A stretch of DNA of 64,000 bases from Sutcliffiella halmapala (GTDB lineage: Bacteria > Bacillota > Bacilli > Bacillales > Bacillaceae_I), in contig NZ_KV917375.1 of assembly GCF_002019665.1 (NCBI RefSeq), positions 814,001 to 878,000 of the forward strand, written 5' to 3'. The notes under the pieces were generated by a model. The model was not told where the DNA came from and made no database searches. It saw only the letters and a program-made list of their open reading frames with translations. Shown here piece by piece: positions 52,626 to 61,043 of the stretch. Each line of letters opens with the position of its first letter. The stretch's first letter is position 1. The translations under genes and the position numbers were made by a program.

Positions 52626-54161
52626 ATGGAAAATCGACCGCAATGGGGGACAAGAGCAGGGTTTATTTTAGCGGCGTGTGGATCGGCCATTGGTTTAGGA
52701 AACATATGGCGATTTCCTGCAGTTGCATATGAGAATGGAGGAGGAGCATTCTTCTTACCATACTTATTCGCCCTTCTAACAGCTGGTATACCGCTATTAA
52801 TTCTTGAATTTACATTAGGACATAAGTATCGTGGATCTGCTCCGCTGACTTATGCAAGATTAAGCAAAAAGTATGAGTGGCTTGGTTGGTGGCAAGTTGG
52901 TATTGCATTTATTATTTCTACATATTATTCGGTTATTATAGCTTGGGCCATGTCTTACTCTGTATTCTCATTTAATTTAAGTTGGGGCGAAGATACAGTT
53001 GGTTTCTTAGTCACTGATTATTTACAACTTGCAGCTCCAGGCGAATTTGGTAGTTTAGTGCCATCAGTACTAATTCCACTAGTACTTGTTTGGGTTATTA
53101 CATTAGGAGTTTTATTTAAAGGTATTAAAAAGGGAATTGAAGTTGCAAACAAAATTTTTATTCCAGCCCTAGTTATTATCTTCTTAATCATTGTGGTACG
53201 CGCCTTAACTTTAGATGGCGCAGTAGATGGATTAAATGCTTTCTTTAAACCAGATTGGAGCGCAATTTCAAGCGGAAAAGTATGGGTAGCTGCTTACGGT
53301 CAAATTTTCTTCAGTTTATCGATAGCGTTTGCAATTATGGTAACGTATTCAAGTTACTTGCCGAAAAAGTCAGATATTACTAACAATGCATTTATTACTG
53401 GCTTTAGTAACTCTGGTTTTGAATTACTTGCTGGTATCGGTGTATTTAGTATTTTAGGATTTATGGCTGCTCAACAAGGAGTAGGTGTCGATGAAGTAGT
53501 AAAGGGTGGGGTTGCATTAGCTTTCATGGTTTTCCCACAAATTATTAATGAATTTCCAGCGTTTAATCAGTTGTTTGGATTTTTATTCTTCGGCTCTTTA
53601 GTGCTAGCAGGTTTATCTTCTTTAATTTCGATTGTAGAAACTTATGTAGCTGGTATTCAAGATAAATTCAATGTATCCCGTACAAAGGCGGTTGCATTGG
53701 GTGGTGGACTTTCTGCTCTATTATCTTTAGTATTTGCAACTCAAGGTGGTTTAAACTTACTAGACGTAGCAGATTACTTCATTAACCATTTCGGAATTGC
53801 CCTTGCAGGATTAGTGCAAATTGTGGTGGTAGTATGGTTAACGAAAAACTTGAAAACACTTCAAGACCATACGAATGCTGTATCTGATATAAAGTTAACA
53901 GGTATTCTTGGGGCTTGGTGGAAAGTGTCTCTAGCATTTATTACACCGCTAGTATTAGGTTATATGATGTTCGACTTAATCCGTTTAAATATTCTTGAAG
54001 TTTACGGAGCTGGAGACGGATATTCTAGATTATTCACGATTCAATATGGCGTTATTGTTGCAGTCTTAGCACTTGTATTTGGAATAGTATTCTCCTTAAT
54101 TAAGTGGAAGAAAGATGTTTTAGAAATACCTTCATCCTCAGCAAAGGAGGTCAATAAATAA
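52626..54161 (+). CDS. Neurotransmitter:sodium symporter (NSS) family transporter
   Basis: A 511-residue LeuT-fold transporter with eleven or twelve helices. The first helix contains GFILAACGSAIGLGNIWRFPAVAYENGGGAFFLPY, the NSS signature. Helix 6 to 8 and the KSDITNNAFITGFSNSGFELLAGIGVF segment also fit. It couples Na+ to amino acid uptake. Its stop codon overlaps the start of a 35-residue membrane peptide related to MetS, which in Corynebacterium is required for methionine and alanine uptake. That pairing suggests Met/Ala import, not lysine. ATG 52626 follows GGGAGGA. Confidence 0.92.
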   Translation: MENRPQWGTRAGFILAACGSAIGLGNIWRFPAVAYENGGGAFFLPYLFALLTAGIPLLILEFTLGHKYRGSAPLTYARLSKKYEWLGWWQVGIAFIISTYYSVIIAWAMSYSVFSFNLSWGEDTVGFLVTDYLQLAAPGEFGSLVPSVLIPLVLVWVITLGVLFKGIKKGIEVANKIFIPALVIIFLIIVVRALTLDGAVDGLNAFFKPDWSAISSGKVWVAAYGQIFFSLSIAFAIMVTYSSYLPKKSDITNNAFITGFSNSGFELLAGIGVFSILGFMAAQQGVGVDEVVKGGVALAFMVFPQIINEFPAFNQLFGFLFFGSLVLAGLSSLISIVETYVAGIQDKFNVSRTKAVALGGGLSALLSLVFATQGGLNLLDVADYFINHFGIALAGLVQIVVVVWLTKNLKTLQDHTNAVSDIKLTGILGAWWKVSLAFITPLVLGYMMFDLIRLNILEVYGAGDGYSRLFTIQYGVIVAVLALVFGIVFSLIKWKKDVLEIPSSSAKEVNK

Positions 54162-54268
54162 TGGATTCTAGTGCATTAGTAATGATGATTCTTGGTATTG
54201 GTATCATATGGGGTGGCCTTGCTGCAAGCATATGGTGGGCGGTTAAAAAGAGTAAGCAACAAGCTTAG
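54161..54268 (+). CDS. MetS-like small transporter subunit
   Basis: A 35-residue peptide (MDSSALVMMILGIGIIWGG, then LAASIWWAVKKSKQQA) with one membrane segment and a basic cytoplasmic end. The start shares bases with the previous stop (TAATG), so translation is coupled. AGGAGG lies 10 nt upstream. Peptides of this size and pattern follow NSS-type genes in other Gram-positive bacteria as methionine/alanine importer small subunits. It is too short for usual gene prediction. Confidence 0.85.
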   Translation: MDSSALVMMILGIGIIWGGLAASIWWAVKKSKQQA

Positions 54269-54274
54269 TTATAT

Positions 54275-54323
54275 AAAAAAGAAAGCTGTTAGCGATATAA
54301 TTTCGCCGACAGCTTTCTTTTTT
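54275..54323. terminator. Strong terminator
   Basis: AAAAAGAAAGCTGT pairs with ACAGCTTTCTTTTT and an inner GCG/CGC stem. It probably serves the transporter pair and the convergent peptidase gene. Confidence 0.92.
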
Positions 54324-54379
54324 ACTATAATATCTTTCTTGCGAAGGAGAAACTACCTCCTAGAGAAAGATACCTTATT

Positions 54380-55369
54380 TTACCGTTGCCTCCGATCTCC
54401 TCGTTCCCATGATTTCAAATGAGGAAATGGATCGAACGACCATTCTGTATATCCATTGTCCTTATACATTCCGTAATGTAAGTGGGGGGGGAATTTCCCA
54501 GCGGTACCAGGAGGGCCATAACCAGAACTACCAACGGAGCCAATTAACTGTCCAGGCTCTACTACTTGCCCAACCTCTAAATCTTTCGCAAAACCGTTAA
54601 GGTGAGCAAAATAGTGATAGGTGTTATTAATATCACGAATGCCTAAACGCCAGCCACCGAACTTATTCCAACCTTTAATTTCGATAATTCCGTAGCAAGT
54701 AGAACGGACAGGAACACCGTAGCTTGCAAAAATGTCTGTACCTTCATGCATTCTTCTGCCGCCCCAACCTCTAGCATCTCCCCATGTATTTTTATAGCTG
54801 AAGTTAGAGCGAATTGGTAATGGAAATGCATGTTTATCTAGTTGGAGTGTCTTGTATGTTTTATATAATTTTAAGTGCCCCATAATAAGGCCAACTGTTT
54901 TATCACGTTGATAATAATCCCACAGCGCAATTTTTAAATTTTCTTTATCTGTTCCATAAGATTGAAGATAGGTAGCAAATGTGTATAATACGTCTTCATC
55001 ATTCGTGGAATCAGCGATCCCGTCCCCATCACCATCCAATCCGATACCACTAAAGAATTGAATGCTAGTTGGATTTGTATCTTTTGGATTAGGATTTAAT
55101 GGACCAGCCCATGTTTCTGGTTTGTAATAGATCCCAATAACACCAGTTGCTTTTGGTATATCTCGTCGGACTCTTCTTACATTTCGTTCATACTGATCCA
55201 CCGCAGCAAAATAGTACCAAGGTATCTGTGTAACAGATTGCATTTTCGTATATAACTCATTTCTTTTTTCGTAAATTTGCTCGTTTGTTAAATTATCAAT
55301 AGGAGCTGCAGATGTCGTATCAGGGAGATAACTTATAATTAAAATAACGCATAGTAGTAGTCTAATCAC
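54380..55369 (-). CDS. lytH: M23 peptidase LytH (L-Ala-D-Glu endopeptidase-like)
   Basis: A 329-residue exported protein with an N-terminal signal segment (LLLCVILIISYLPDTTSA). The C-terminal M23 domain has the zinc motifs GGRRMHEGTDIFA (HxxxD) and PPHLHYGMY (HxH). The N-terminal half (TQIPWYYFAAVDQYERNVRR) resembles a lytic-transglycosylase-like helical domain. In B. subtilis LytH (YunA) shapes spore cortex peptidoglycan by removing the side chain to single L-Ala. It lies between the yun and yut blocks, next to lipA, as in B. subtilis. Confidence 0.9.
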   Translation of the reverse strand: MIRLLLCVILIISYLPDTTSAAPIDNLTNEQIYEKRNELYTKMQSVTQIPWYYFAAVDQYERNVRRVRRDIPKATGVIGIYYKPETWAGPLNPNPKDTNPTSIQFFSGIGLDGDGDGIADSTNDEDVLYTFATYLQSYGTDKENLKIALWDYYQRDKTVGLIMGHLKLYKTYKTLQLDKHAFPLPIRSNFSYKNTWGDARGWGGRRMHEGTDIFASYGVPVRSTCYGIIEIKGWNKFGGWRLGIRDINNTYHYFAHLNGFAKDLEVGQVVEPGQLIGSVGSSGYGPPGTAGKFPPHLHYGMYKDNGYTEWSFDPFPHLKSWERGDRRQR

Positions 55370-55522
55370 TCTTTTTTCTCCTTTCCGAACTTAGTAAGAA
55401 CGTTGCAGTTAGAATTCTTTGCCTAGTGTTAGTTTGGTGTATTTTCCATATTTAATAATTACTAATTCATGGAAGTAGTGAAGTCGAAGTTTTTGGACTT
55501 GTTTCTTTAGAGGATGTTTGGT

Positions 55523-55551
55523 AAAGTGACATGTGAGAAACATGTCATTTC
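55523..55551. promoter_or_regulatory. Perfect inverted repeat upstream of lipA
   Basis: TGACATGT and ACATGTCA flank GAGAA, and adjacent A/T and G-T pairs extend the stem to 11 bp. There is no T-run, so it is not a terminator. It lies 70-95 bp before lipA and could be an operator; no known regulator motif was recognised. Confidence 0.4.
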
Positions 55552-55617
55552 CCCTATGGGTTTAATAAGAATTTATTAATAGCGACTTTTGAAAAAAGAC
55601 AAGTTGGAGTTGATCAT

Positions 55618-56514
55618 ATGGTGAAAAAAGAGGACTACATAAGAAAACCGGATTGGCTGAAGATTAAGTTAAACACAAACGAAAATTACACTGGTTTAAA
55701 AAAATTAATGAGAGAACGTAATTTAAATACAGTATGTGAAGAAGCGAAATGTCCAAACATTCATGAATGTTGGGCTGTAAGACGTACAGCGACGTTTATG
55801 ATTTTAGGTGCGATCTGTACACGTGCATGTCGTTTCTGTGCGGTGAAAACTGGTTTGCCTACGGAGTTAGATCACCAAGAACCAGAACGTGTTGCAGAAT
55901 CTGTTAAATTAATGAATTTAAAGCATGCTGTTATTACTGCAGTAGCTCGTGATGACTTAAAAGACGGTGGTGCAGCTATATTTGCTGAAACAGTTAGAGC
56001 TGTTCGCCGCGAAAACCCTTTCACAACGATTGAAGTCCTTCCTTCTGATATGGGAGGAGTATATGAGAATTTAAAAATGTTAATGGATGCGAAACCAGAT
56101 ATTTTAAATCACAATATTGAGACCGTACGCTCATTAACACCACGCGTGCGTGCTAGAGCTACGTACGATCGTTCTTTAGAGTTCTTAAAACGTGCGAAAG
56201 AAATGCAACCAGAGATCCCAACTAAATCCAGCTTGATGATTGGACTTGGTGAAACAAAAGAAGAAATCATTGAAACAATGGACGATCTTCGTGCTCACGA
56301 TGTTAATATCATGACAATTGGCCAGTATTTACAGCCATCTAAAAAGCATATTAAAGTGCAGAAATATTACCATCCAGATGAGTTCGAGGAATTACGTAAA
56401 ATCGCAATGACAAAAGGATTCAATCATGTCGAAGCAGGTCCATTAGTGCGCTCTTCTTATCATGCAGATGAACAAGTAAACGAAGCAGCAAAAGCAAGAC
56501 AAGCTCAAGCGTAA
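55618..56514 (+). CDS. lipA: Lipoyl synthase
   Basis: A 298-residue radical SAM enzyme. It has both clusters: the auxiliary Cys set [12 protein letters not shown] (C-x4-C-x5-C) and the SAM-binding CTRACRFC. The C-terminal RSSYHADE carries the conserved Ser ligand. It inserts two sulfurs into octanoyl groups on carrier proteins such as GcvH, encoded at 29157. ATG 55618 is followed by an in-frame GTG. It is monocistronic and ends at a strong terminator. Confidence 0.96.
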   Translation: MVKKEDYIRKPDWLKIKLNTNENYTGLKKLMRERNLNTVCEEAKCPNIHECWAVRRTATFMILGAICTRACRFCAVKTGLPTELDHQEPERVAESVKLMNLKHAVITAVARDDLKDGGAAIFAETVRAVRRENPFTTIEVLPSDMGGVYENLKMLMDAKPDILNHNIETVRSLTPRVRARATYDRSLEFLKRAKEMQPEIPTKSSLMIGLGETKEEIIETMDDLRAHDVNIMTIGQYLQPSKKHIKVQKYYHPDEFEELRKIAMTKGFNHVEAGPLVRSSYHADEQVNEAAKARQAQA

Positions 56515-56515
56515 A

Positions 56516-56552
56516 AAATGGAAAAAGGGGTCTTGCCCCTTTTTCCATTTTT
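56516..56552. terminator. Strong terminator of lipA
   Basis: AAAAATGGAAAAAGGGG pairs with CCCCTTTTTCCATTTTT around TCTTG. It is nearly symmetrical and probably also ends the convergent lipoprotein gene. Confidence 0.92.
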
Positions 56553-56553
56553 T

Positions 56554-57252
56554 TTAGTTCTTTCTCATATTTTTTCTGTGTTCACTATATTCATTCTCCA
56601 GATCTTCGTTTTTTTCGCCTTTTCCTTCACCGTTTCCGTTTTCACCTTTGGTTAGGTCATTTCCTTGTGGAGACTGTAGCATTTCGTCAATAGTGTTTTC
56701 TAGAATTTCATCCACATTTGGACTTGAAACTGTTAACATTCTGAAACGTTCAATTTCTGCAATCATTCGTGGATTATCAGAAACATAAACATGATAGAAT
56801 CTAGGGACAACGGATAATGCAGATTTGCTAACTTGGTTTGCTACTTCTTTACGGTTCTCACTACTTGTTTTATAAGCAATAAGTACTTCTTCATCAGTAA
56901 CTAGCGTAGCAACATCCTCTACATTCGGCATTTGCACAAGCATTTTTGAAATAACGTTCGCTACTTCATCATAGTCCACAGCAGCAATATTTTCGTTATG
57001 TCGCTGTGAATTCTTTACAGGTGAAGCTTGCTCTCGCACATAGCCAAATTTACCTTGTCCATGGTTCTGGCCATCTCGCTCATCATACATGTTGTACAGA
57101 TTGTTATCTGTTTTCGTGTTTAACGCTCGACCTTGCCTATCGACGATTTCACTACGTGCCTGACGTTCATTTGGAGTTGTATCAAATTGGCAAGCTGTTG
57201 TAAATGAAGCGGATAACCCCAAAATACCGATTATAGCTAAAGTTTTCTTCAA
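56554..57252 (-). CDS. yutC: YhcN/YlaJ family sporulation lipoprotein (YutC-like)
   Basis: A 232-residue lipoprotein. Its signal peptide is short and ends SFTTACQ, a degenerate lipobox. The body includes VIKMLVQMP-type segments, VLIAYKTSSENRKEVANQV and RFYHVYVSDNPRMIAEIERF, patterns of the YhcN/YlaJ family linked to sporulation or germination. The start is TTG 57252 after AAGGGGG; the long upstream frame to 57363 has no site and overlaps yutD. The C terminus is a charged, low-complexity tail (GENGNGEGKGEKNEDLENEY). It is transcribed toward lipA. Confidence 0.82.
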   Translation of the reverse strand: MKKTLAIIGILGLSASFTTACQFDTTPNERQARSEIVDRQGRALNTKTDNNLYNMYDERDGQNHGQGKFGYVREQASPVKNSQRHNENIAAVDYDEVANVISKMLVQMPNVEDVATLVTDEEVLIAYKTSSENRKEVANQVSKSALSVVPRFYHVYVSDNPRMIAEIERFRMLTVSSPNVDEILENTIDEMLQSPQGNDLTKGENGNGEGKGEKNEDLENEYSEHRKNMRKN

Positions 57253-57361
57253 TGGTAACACCCCCTTATCTATAGGATGACCTTTAAGAATTATTTTTGT
57301 CTTAGAAATTGATGGAGAATGGTCTATAATGTAAGTAAGAGATGAAATGGAGGATCGGAAC

Positions 57362-57640
57362 ATGATTTGTATAGGTAATCATTGCTATGAGTTAATTGAG
57401 GAAGGAAGAGACGGTTTTAATGAAGAAGCTTTCAAAAGCCGATACATTGATGTGTTAAATAAGTACGATTACATCGTGGGAGATTGGGGCTATAATCAAT
57501 TACGCTTACGTGGGTTTTTTGAGGATCAGAATCAAAAATCAACGCACGATACAAAAATAAGTACATTACCCGATTACATTTATGAATATTGTAATTTTGG
57601 TTGTGCATTCTTTGTCTTAAAAAAGGTGAAAAAAGCTTGA
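57362..57640 (+). CDS. yutD: YutD-like protein (DUF1027)
   Basis: A 92-residue protein with ICIGNHCYELIEEGRDGFNEEAFKSRYIDVLNKYDYIVGDWGYNQLRLRGFF and a Cys-bearing ending (YCNFGCAFFVLKK). It matches the YutD family (DUF1027), which is small and of uncertain role. ATG 57362 is 8 nt after GGAGG; the in-frame ATG at 57347 is upstream of that site. Divergent from yutC, exactly as in B. subtilis. Confidence 0.86.
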   Translation: MICIGNHCYELIEEGRDGFNEEAFKSRYIDVLNKYDYIVGDWGYNQLRLRGFFEDQNQKSTHDTKISTLPDYIYEYCNFGCAFFVLKKVKKA

Positions 57641-57644
57641 TGCA

Positions 57645-57687
57645 AAAAGCCCTACTAGCAGTAAAGGTTCTCTGTTAGTGGGCTTTA
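57645..57687. terminator. Rho-independent terminator of yutD
   Basis: AAAGCCCTACTAGC pairs imperfectly with GTTAGTGGGCTTT; T-rich on the plus side. Confidence 0.78.
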
Positions 57688-57702
57688 TTGCGTTTTGTTA
57701 CC

Positions 57703-57966
57703 TTACTCATCTTTATTTTCGTGTGTGGGATCTGCTCCAGGAAATTGTCTCGGAAGATCATTATGAAGAGCCTTGTTTTCATAGTTAAATGCACTATAAT
57801 AATGCTGTCCCTCTTTCCAAGGTGTACTCTTATTTTCAACAGGAGTGTCTTTCCCTCGTGGTGAACCGTAAGGACCTTCTGGTAACGTCTCGGGAAATAA
57901 ATGATTTTGCATGTTTTCTACATTAGTGAAATCACTATATTGCTCCTTATCCTTTTCACTCAACAT
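57703..57966 (-). CDS. Small hydrophilic protein resembling DUF3905
   Basis: An 87-residue hydrophilic protein with EGPYGSPRGKDTPVENKSTPWKEGQHYYSAFNYENKALHNDLPRQFPGADPTHENKD. This proline- and charge-rich pattern is conserved in bacilli and resembles what I know of DUF3905; the assignment is tentative. No signal peptide or catalytic motif is seen. The start has AAGGGG upstream. The next minus-strand gene lies 72 bp upstream, so the two may share a transcript. Confidence 0.68.
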   Translation of the reverse strand: MLSEKDKEQYSDFTNVENMQNHLFPETLPEGPYGSPRGKDTPVENKSTPWKEGQHYYSAFNYENKALHNDLPRQFPGADPTHENKDE

Positions 57967-58037
57967 TATTCAACCCCTTCTTATGCAGTTTTCCTTAGCT
58001 TTTCCTACATATCGGGGATTATTTATTTCTGTTGTGT

Positions 58038-58304
58038 TTAAACGACTTCATACAGGAACGAGCGTAATTCCTCTGCTTCGTCTTCCGGCAGTTGATAAGC
58101 ATGTTCAATATAGCCTGGTTCATCTAAGTCGTCACTACCGATAATAGCAAAGCGATTACTTTGAATGTTGAGAACAAGGCTTTTACCATAGTAACGATCC
58201 GATTTAACAATGGCTAAATCAAAACGAGTATGTTCCCCCATGAAACTGATAAAACGCGTTTTCGTTTCTACTGTATCATCATAAAGAAAAAATCTCTCTC
58301 CCAT
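58038..58304 (-). CDS. Small cytosolic protein resembling DUF3055/SAV0927
   Basis: An 88-residue protein starting MGERFFLYDDTVETKTRFISFMGEHTRFDLAIVKSDRYYGKSLVLNIQSNRFAIIGSDDLDEPGYIEHAYQLPEDEAEELRSFLYEVV in outline; the full chain fits the small SAV0927/DUF3055 proteins of Firmicutes. A strong AGGAGG precedes the start. Function is unknown. It is upstream of, and possibly co-transcribed with, the 57703 gene. Confidence 0.7.
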   Translation of the reverse strand: MGERFFLYDDTVETKTRFISFMGEHTRFDLAIVKSDRYYGKSLVLNIQSNRFAIIGSDDLDEPGYIEHAYQLPEDEAEELRSFLYEVV

Positions 58305-58559
58305 TTGTATTTCCTCCTAAAATATAGCTATTGAATGTACTTTTTCTAGTATAACAAATACAAAAGCTTTCTTGTTAGAAGATATGGCAAACCTCCCTGG
58401 AAAATGGGACAAATTACATTTCTGTGATAAAATAAAGTAAAATAACTTTTAAAATATAGGAACTCTAAAGATGTAAAACACGTTTACATATGATCGAAGA
58501 ATAAAGTGGATTTTACATCCATTCACATAATATTTTGTAGCTAAAGGGGATTTTTAGGT

Positions 58560-58997
58560 ATGTACTTTGTGGATCGTGAGAAAATTGAGCAAATCTTAGT
58601 TTATATTGAAGAGAATTTGAAGTGTTACCAAGATCACTCATCTTGGAATACTGTTGTAGAACGTAAAGCACTTGAGCGTATTGTTCAATCAACTATTGAA
58701 GGAATATTGGATGTTGGGAATGCTATGATTGATGGATTTATAATGCGAGATCCTGGGAGTTATGAAGACATTATTGATATATTAGAGGATGAAAAAGTGG
58801 TTACATCTGACATAGCGGAGCAATTAAAGCGATTAATTCGTCTTCGGAAAACGTTAGTTCAGGAGTACTTAGATCTTCAGCATAATGAGTTGAAAGGAAA
58901 CTTAGATGAAACGAAGGTAGCTGTTTCTGTGTTCTGTGTTTCTGTGCGACATTATTTAGAAAATGAATTAGGTCCAGTATCTGCATTTAAAAATTAG
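58560..58997 (+). CDS. yutE: DUF86/HepT-like protein YutE
   Basis: A 145-residue helical protein with the HepT/DUF86 pattern. EGILDVGNAMIDGFIMRDPGSYEDIIDIL and RLIRLRKTLVQEYLDL are visible. In HepT toxins the second motif is RxxLVHxY, with a catalytic His; here it is RKTLVQEY, so His is replaced by Gln. No MNT-type nucleotidyltransferase antitoxin gene lies beside it. Therefore a stand-alone, non-toxic role is likely. The position agrees with yutE. ATG 58560 follows AAAGGGG. Confidence 0.86.
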   Translation: MYFVDREKIEQILVYIEENLKCYQDHSSWNTVVERKALERIVQSTIEGILDVGNAMIDGFIMRDPGSYEDIIDILEDEKVVTSDIAEQLKRLIRLRKTLVQEYLDLQHNELKGNLDETKVAVSVFCVSVRHYLENELGPVSAFKN

Positions 58998-59009
58998 GCT
59001 ACCCTGATA

Positions 59010-59216
59010 AGATTAGCACTCACATTAAACATCCTGTTGATCTCCGTGCCAGGTTGTTCGCTTATCCAGAGGGCGGTCCGGGAGCCTCCTCGGCCTAGCG
59101 GCCTGCGGGGTCTCCCTTGTCCCTTCCTCCCGCAGGAGTCTCACACCTTGCACTCCGATCAACAGGGGGGACGGGTTTAAACATAACGTTTAACGGAACT
59201 TAGTCTCTTTTTTTCA
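59010..59216 (-). repeat. Dispersed GC-rich repeat, inverted copy E
   Basis: The same core in inverted orientation: on the minus strand CTGTTGATCGGAGTGCAAGG, CTCCTGCGGGA, GAGACCCCGCAGG and CGAGGAGGCTCC. The left flank TTAAACGTTATGTTTAAAC parallels copy A, including the AAAAAGAGAC stretch before it. It lies in the 360-bp gap between yutE and yutF; the rest of the gap shows only a promoter region. Confidence 0.86.
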
Positions 59217-59359
59217 TCAACCATGGTGCAATTTTTCTTTGCATTGCATGGGTGTCAACTTTGAAAATATAAGGTGCCCCCATTGAACGCTTTTACATGA
59301 AAAAGGAAATATGCTAATATTAACAAATTAAACGGGATTATAGGTGGAGTGAGAAATAG

Positions 59360-60130
59360 ATGAAGAAGTATCAAGGTTATTTAATTGATTTAGATGGAAC
59401 TATGTATCGTGGAAAAGAGAAAATTGAAGAGGCAAGTGAGTTTGTAAAGCATCTTTTTGAGAAAAAGATTCCTTACTTATTTGTTACGAATAATTCCTCA
59501 AGAACTCCGCAGCAGGTAGCGCAAAAGCTTAGAGATTTTGGAATACCTTCGACGGATGAACAAGTTTTTACAACAAGTAATGCTACAGCGAATTATATAT
59601 ATGATTATAAACCAGACGCAAAGATTTATGTGATTGGAGAAGAGGGAATTCGCACGGCCCTTACCGAAAAAGGCTTCGAAATAGTCGAGGAACATGCAGA
59701 TGTTGTGGTAAGTGGCATCGATCGAGCGATTTCATACGAGAAGCTGGCACTCGGGGCGATTAACATTCGTAATGGCGCAAGATTTATCTCAACAAATGGT
59801 GATATTGCTATTCCAACTGAACGAGGATTATTACCTGGAAATGGCTCATTGACCTCCGTGCTGACTGTTTCGACGGAAACGCAACCAACCTTCATTGGTA
59901 AACCAGAAAAAGTAATTATGGAACAAGCTTTAAAAGTGTTAGGTGTACCGAGAGAAGAAACCCTGATGGTTGGAGATAATTATCATACCGATATTAAAGC
60001 AGGTATGAATGCTGGAATGGATACCCTTCTTGTCCACACAGGTGTTACAACAAGAGCTCATTTAGAAACATATCCGGAGCAACCAACGTATACAGTGAAT
60101 TCTTTAGAGGAATGGATTCAATATCTTTAA
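59360..60130 (+). CDS. yutF: HAD hydrolase of the NagD-like family, YutF
   Basis: A 256-residue HAD phosphatase. Motif I is DLDGTMYRG, motif II LFVTNNSSR, motif III with Lys in IGKPEKVIM and motif IV MVGDNYHTDI. It belongs to the TIGR01457/NagD-like group that removes phosphate from small sugars or phosphoglycolate-type metabolites. A GGTGGAG site lies upstream of ATG 59360. The position and family match YutF. A strong terminator follows. Confidence 0.92.
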   Translation: MKKYQGYLIDLDGTMYRGKEKIEEASEFVKHLFEKKIPYLFVTNNSSRTPQQVAQKLRDFGIPSTDEQVFTTSNATANYIYDYKPDAKIYVIGEEGIRTALTEKGFEIVEEHADVVVSGIDRAISYEKLALGAINIRNGARFISTNGDIAIPTERGLLPGNGSLTSVLTVSTETQPTFIGKPEKVIMEQALKVLGVPREETLMVGDNYHTDIKAGMNAGMDTLLVHTGVTTRAHLETYPEQPTYTVNSLEEWIQYL

Positions 60131-60131
60131 G

Positions 60132-60170
60132 AAAAAGTGCCAGGCTTTTTGTGCCTGGCACTTTTTTTTA
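60132..60170. terminator. Strong terminator of yutF
   Basis: AAAAAGTGCCAGGC pairs perfectly with GCCTGGCACTTTTT around TTTTTGT. It also overlaps the end of the convergent gene. Confidence 0.92.
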
Positions 60171-60668
60171 TTCTGTATTAGCCGCCCTATGTGCTAAGCG
60201 GCTTGAGGCTGCAGCGGCAATTGCTCCCACTATGTCATCGAGGAAGGTATGAACTTTACCTGAATTTTTATCGTTAAGGGTCCCTAAAATGCCAGGTTTT
60301 TGCTTGTCTATATATCCGTAATTTGTGAAACCGATTGATCCATAGACGTTTACAATGGATAAGGCTAGAACTTCATCAACTCCATACAATCCCTCATCTT
60401 TACGAAGGATACGTAAAAGCGGCTCTTGTATTTGTCCTTGTTCTGCCAAAATATCAAGCTCTATCCCAGTAAGAATGGTATTTTGTACTTCACGCTTGGA
60501 AAGTACACGATCGATGTTTTCTAAGCACTCGGATTTCTCTAATGCTGGGTGATATTTTGATTGCAGAAAATACACTAAGTCTGCAATGTCATCCATTGTC
60601 ACCCCTCGCTCTTCTAAGAGTGTTCTTGCTTTTCTTTCGACTTCATCCATATCCTTGAAATTTTTCAT
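60168..60668 (-). CDS. yutG: Phosphatidylglycerophosphatase A-like protein YutG
   Basis: A 166-residue protein of the PgpA-related YutG family. The C-terminal DKNSGKVHTFLDDIVGAIAAAASSRLAHRA and GVDEVLALSIVNVYGSIGFTNYGYIDKQ are characteristic. The N terminus has a helical, regulatory-looking segment. PgpA removes phosphate from phosphatidylglycerophosphate, but YutG lacks long membrane helices, so whether it does the same is open. Its stop overlaps the terminator of yutF. Confidence 0.85.
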   Translation of the reverse strand: MKNFKDMDEVERKARTLLEERGVTMDDIADLVYFLQSKYHPALEKSECLENIDRVLSKREVQNTILTGIELDILAEQGQIQEPLLRILRKDEGLYGVDEVLALSIVNVYGSIGFTNYGYIDKQKPGILGTLNDKNSGKVHTFLDDIVGAIAAAASSRLAHRAANTE

Positions 60669-60745
60669 GAGCTCACCCGTCTTTTATAATATAGTCGCAA
60701 ATGTTGTAACGAATTTTTCCCATTAAATAGTCTTATTAATACATA

Positions 60746-60849
60746 GGCTCTGTTAAAGTTATAGTGATAATTTTTAGGTTACTCTAGCTGTTGATTGGAG
60801 CACGAGGCAAAGACTCCTGCGGAAATCAACAGCGGTGTTTAACAGAACC
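60746..60849 (+). repeat. Dispersed repeat, deletion derivative F
   Basis: It keeps GGCTCTGTTAAAG, AGCTGTTGATTGGAGCACGA and CTCCTGCGG, then joins directly to AAATCAACAGC and TTTAACAGAACC. The missing core is bounded in copy B by TGCGG on both sides. The rest of the 375-bp gap to yutH has no other feature. Confidence 0.88.
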
Positions 60850-61043
60850 AATACTAAAGATAAATAATAAATACATCTTTACAGTGCCCACATTTTCTTA
60901 ATTTATATACATAATTAGTTAATACATGGAACTCATTCTTGTTGTTGGGAGCGAAATGGCTTTCTTATTGTTAAATGCAACATCTTAACAAGTTTTCTTT
61001 CCTCTACTCATATATTTGGTACTAGAGGGAAGGAGGAGCAAAA

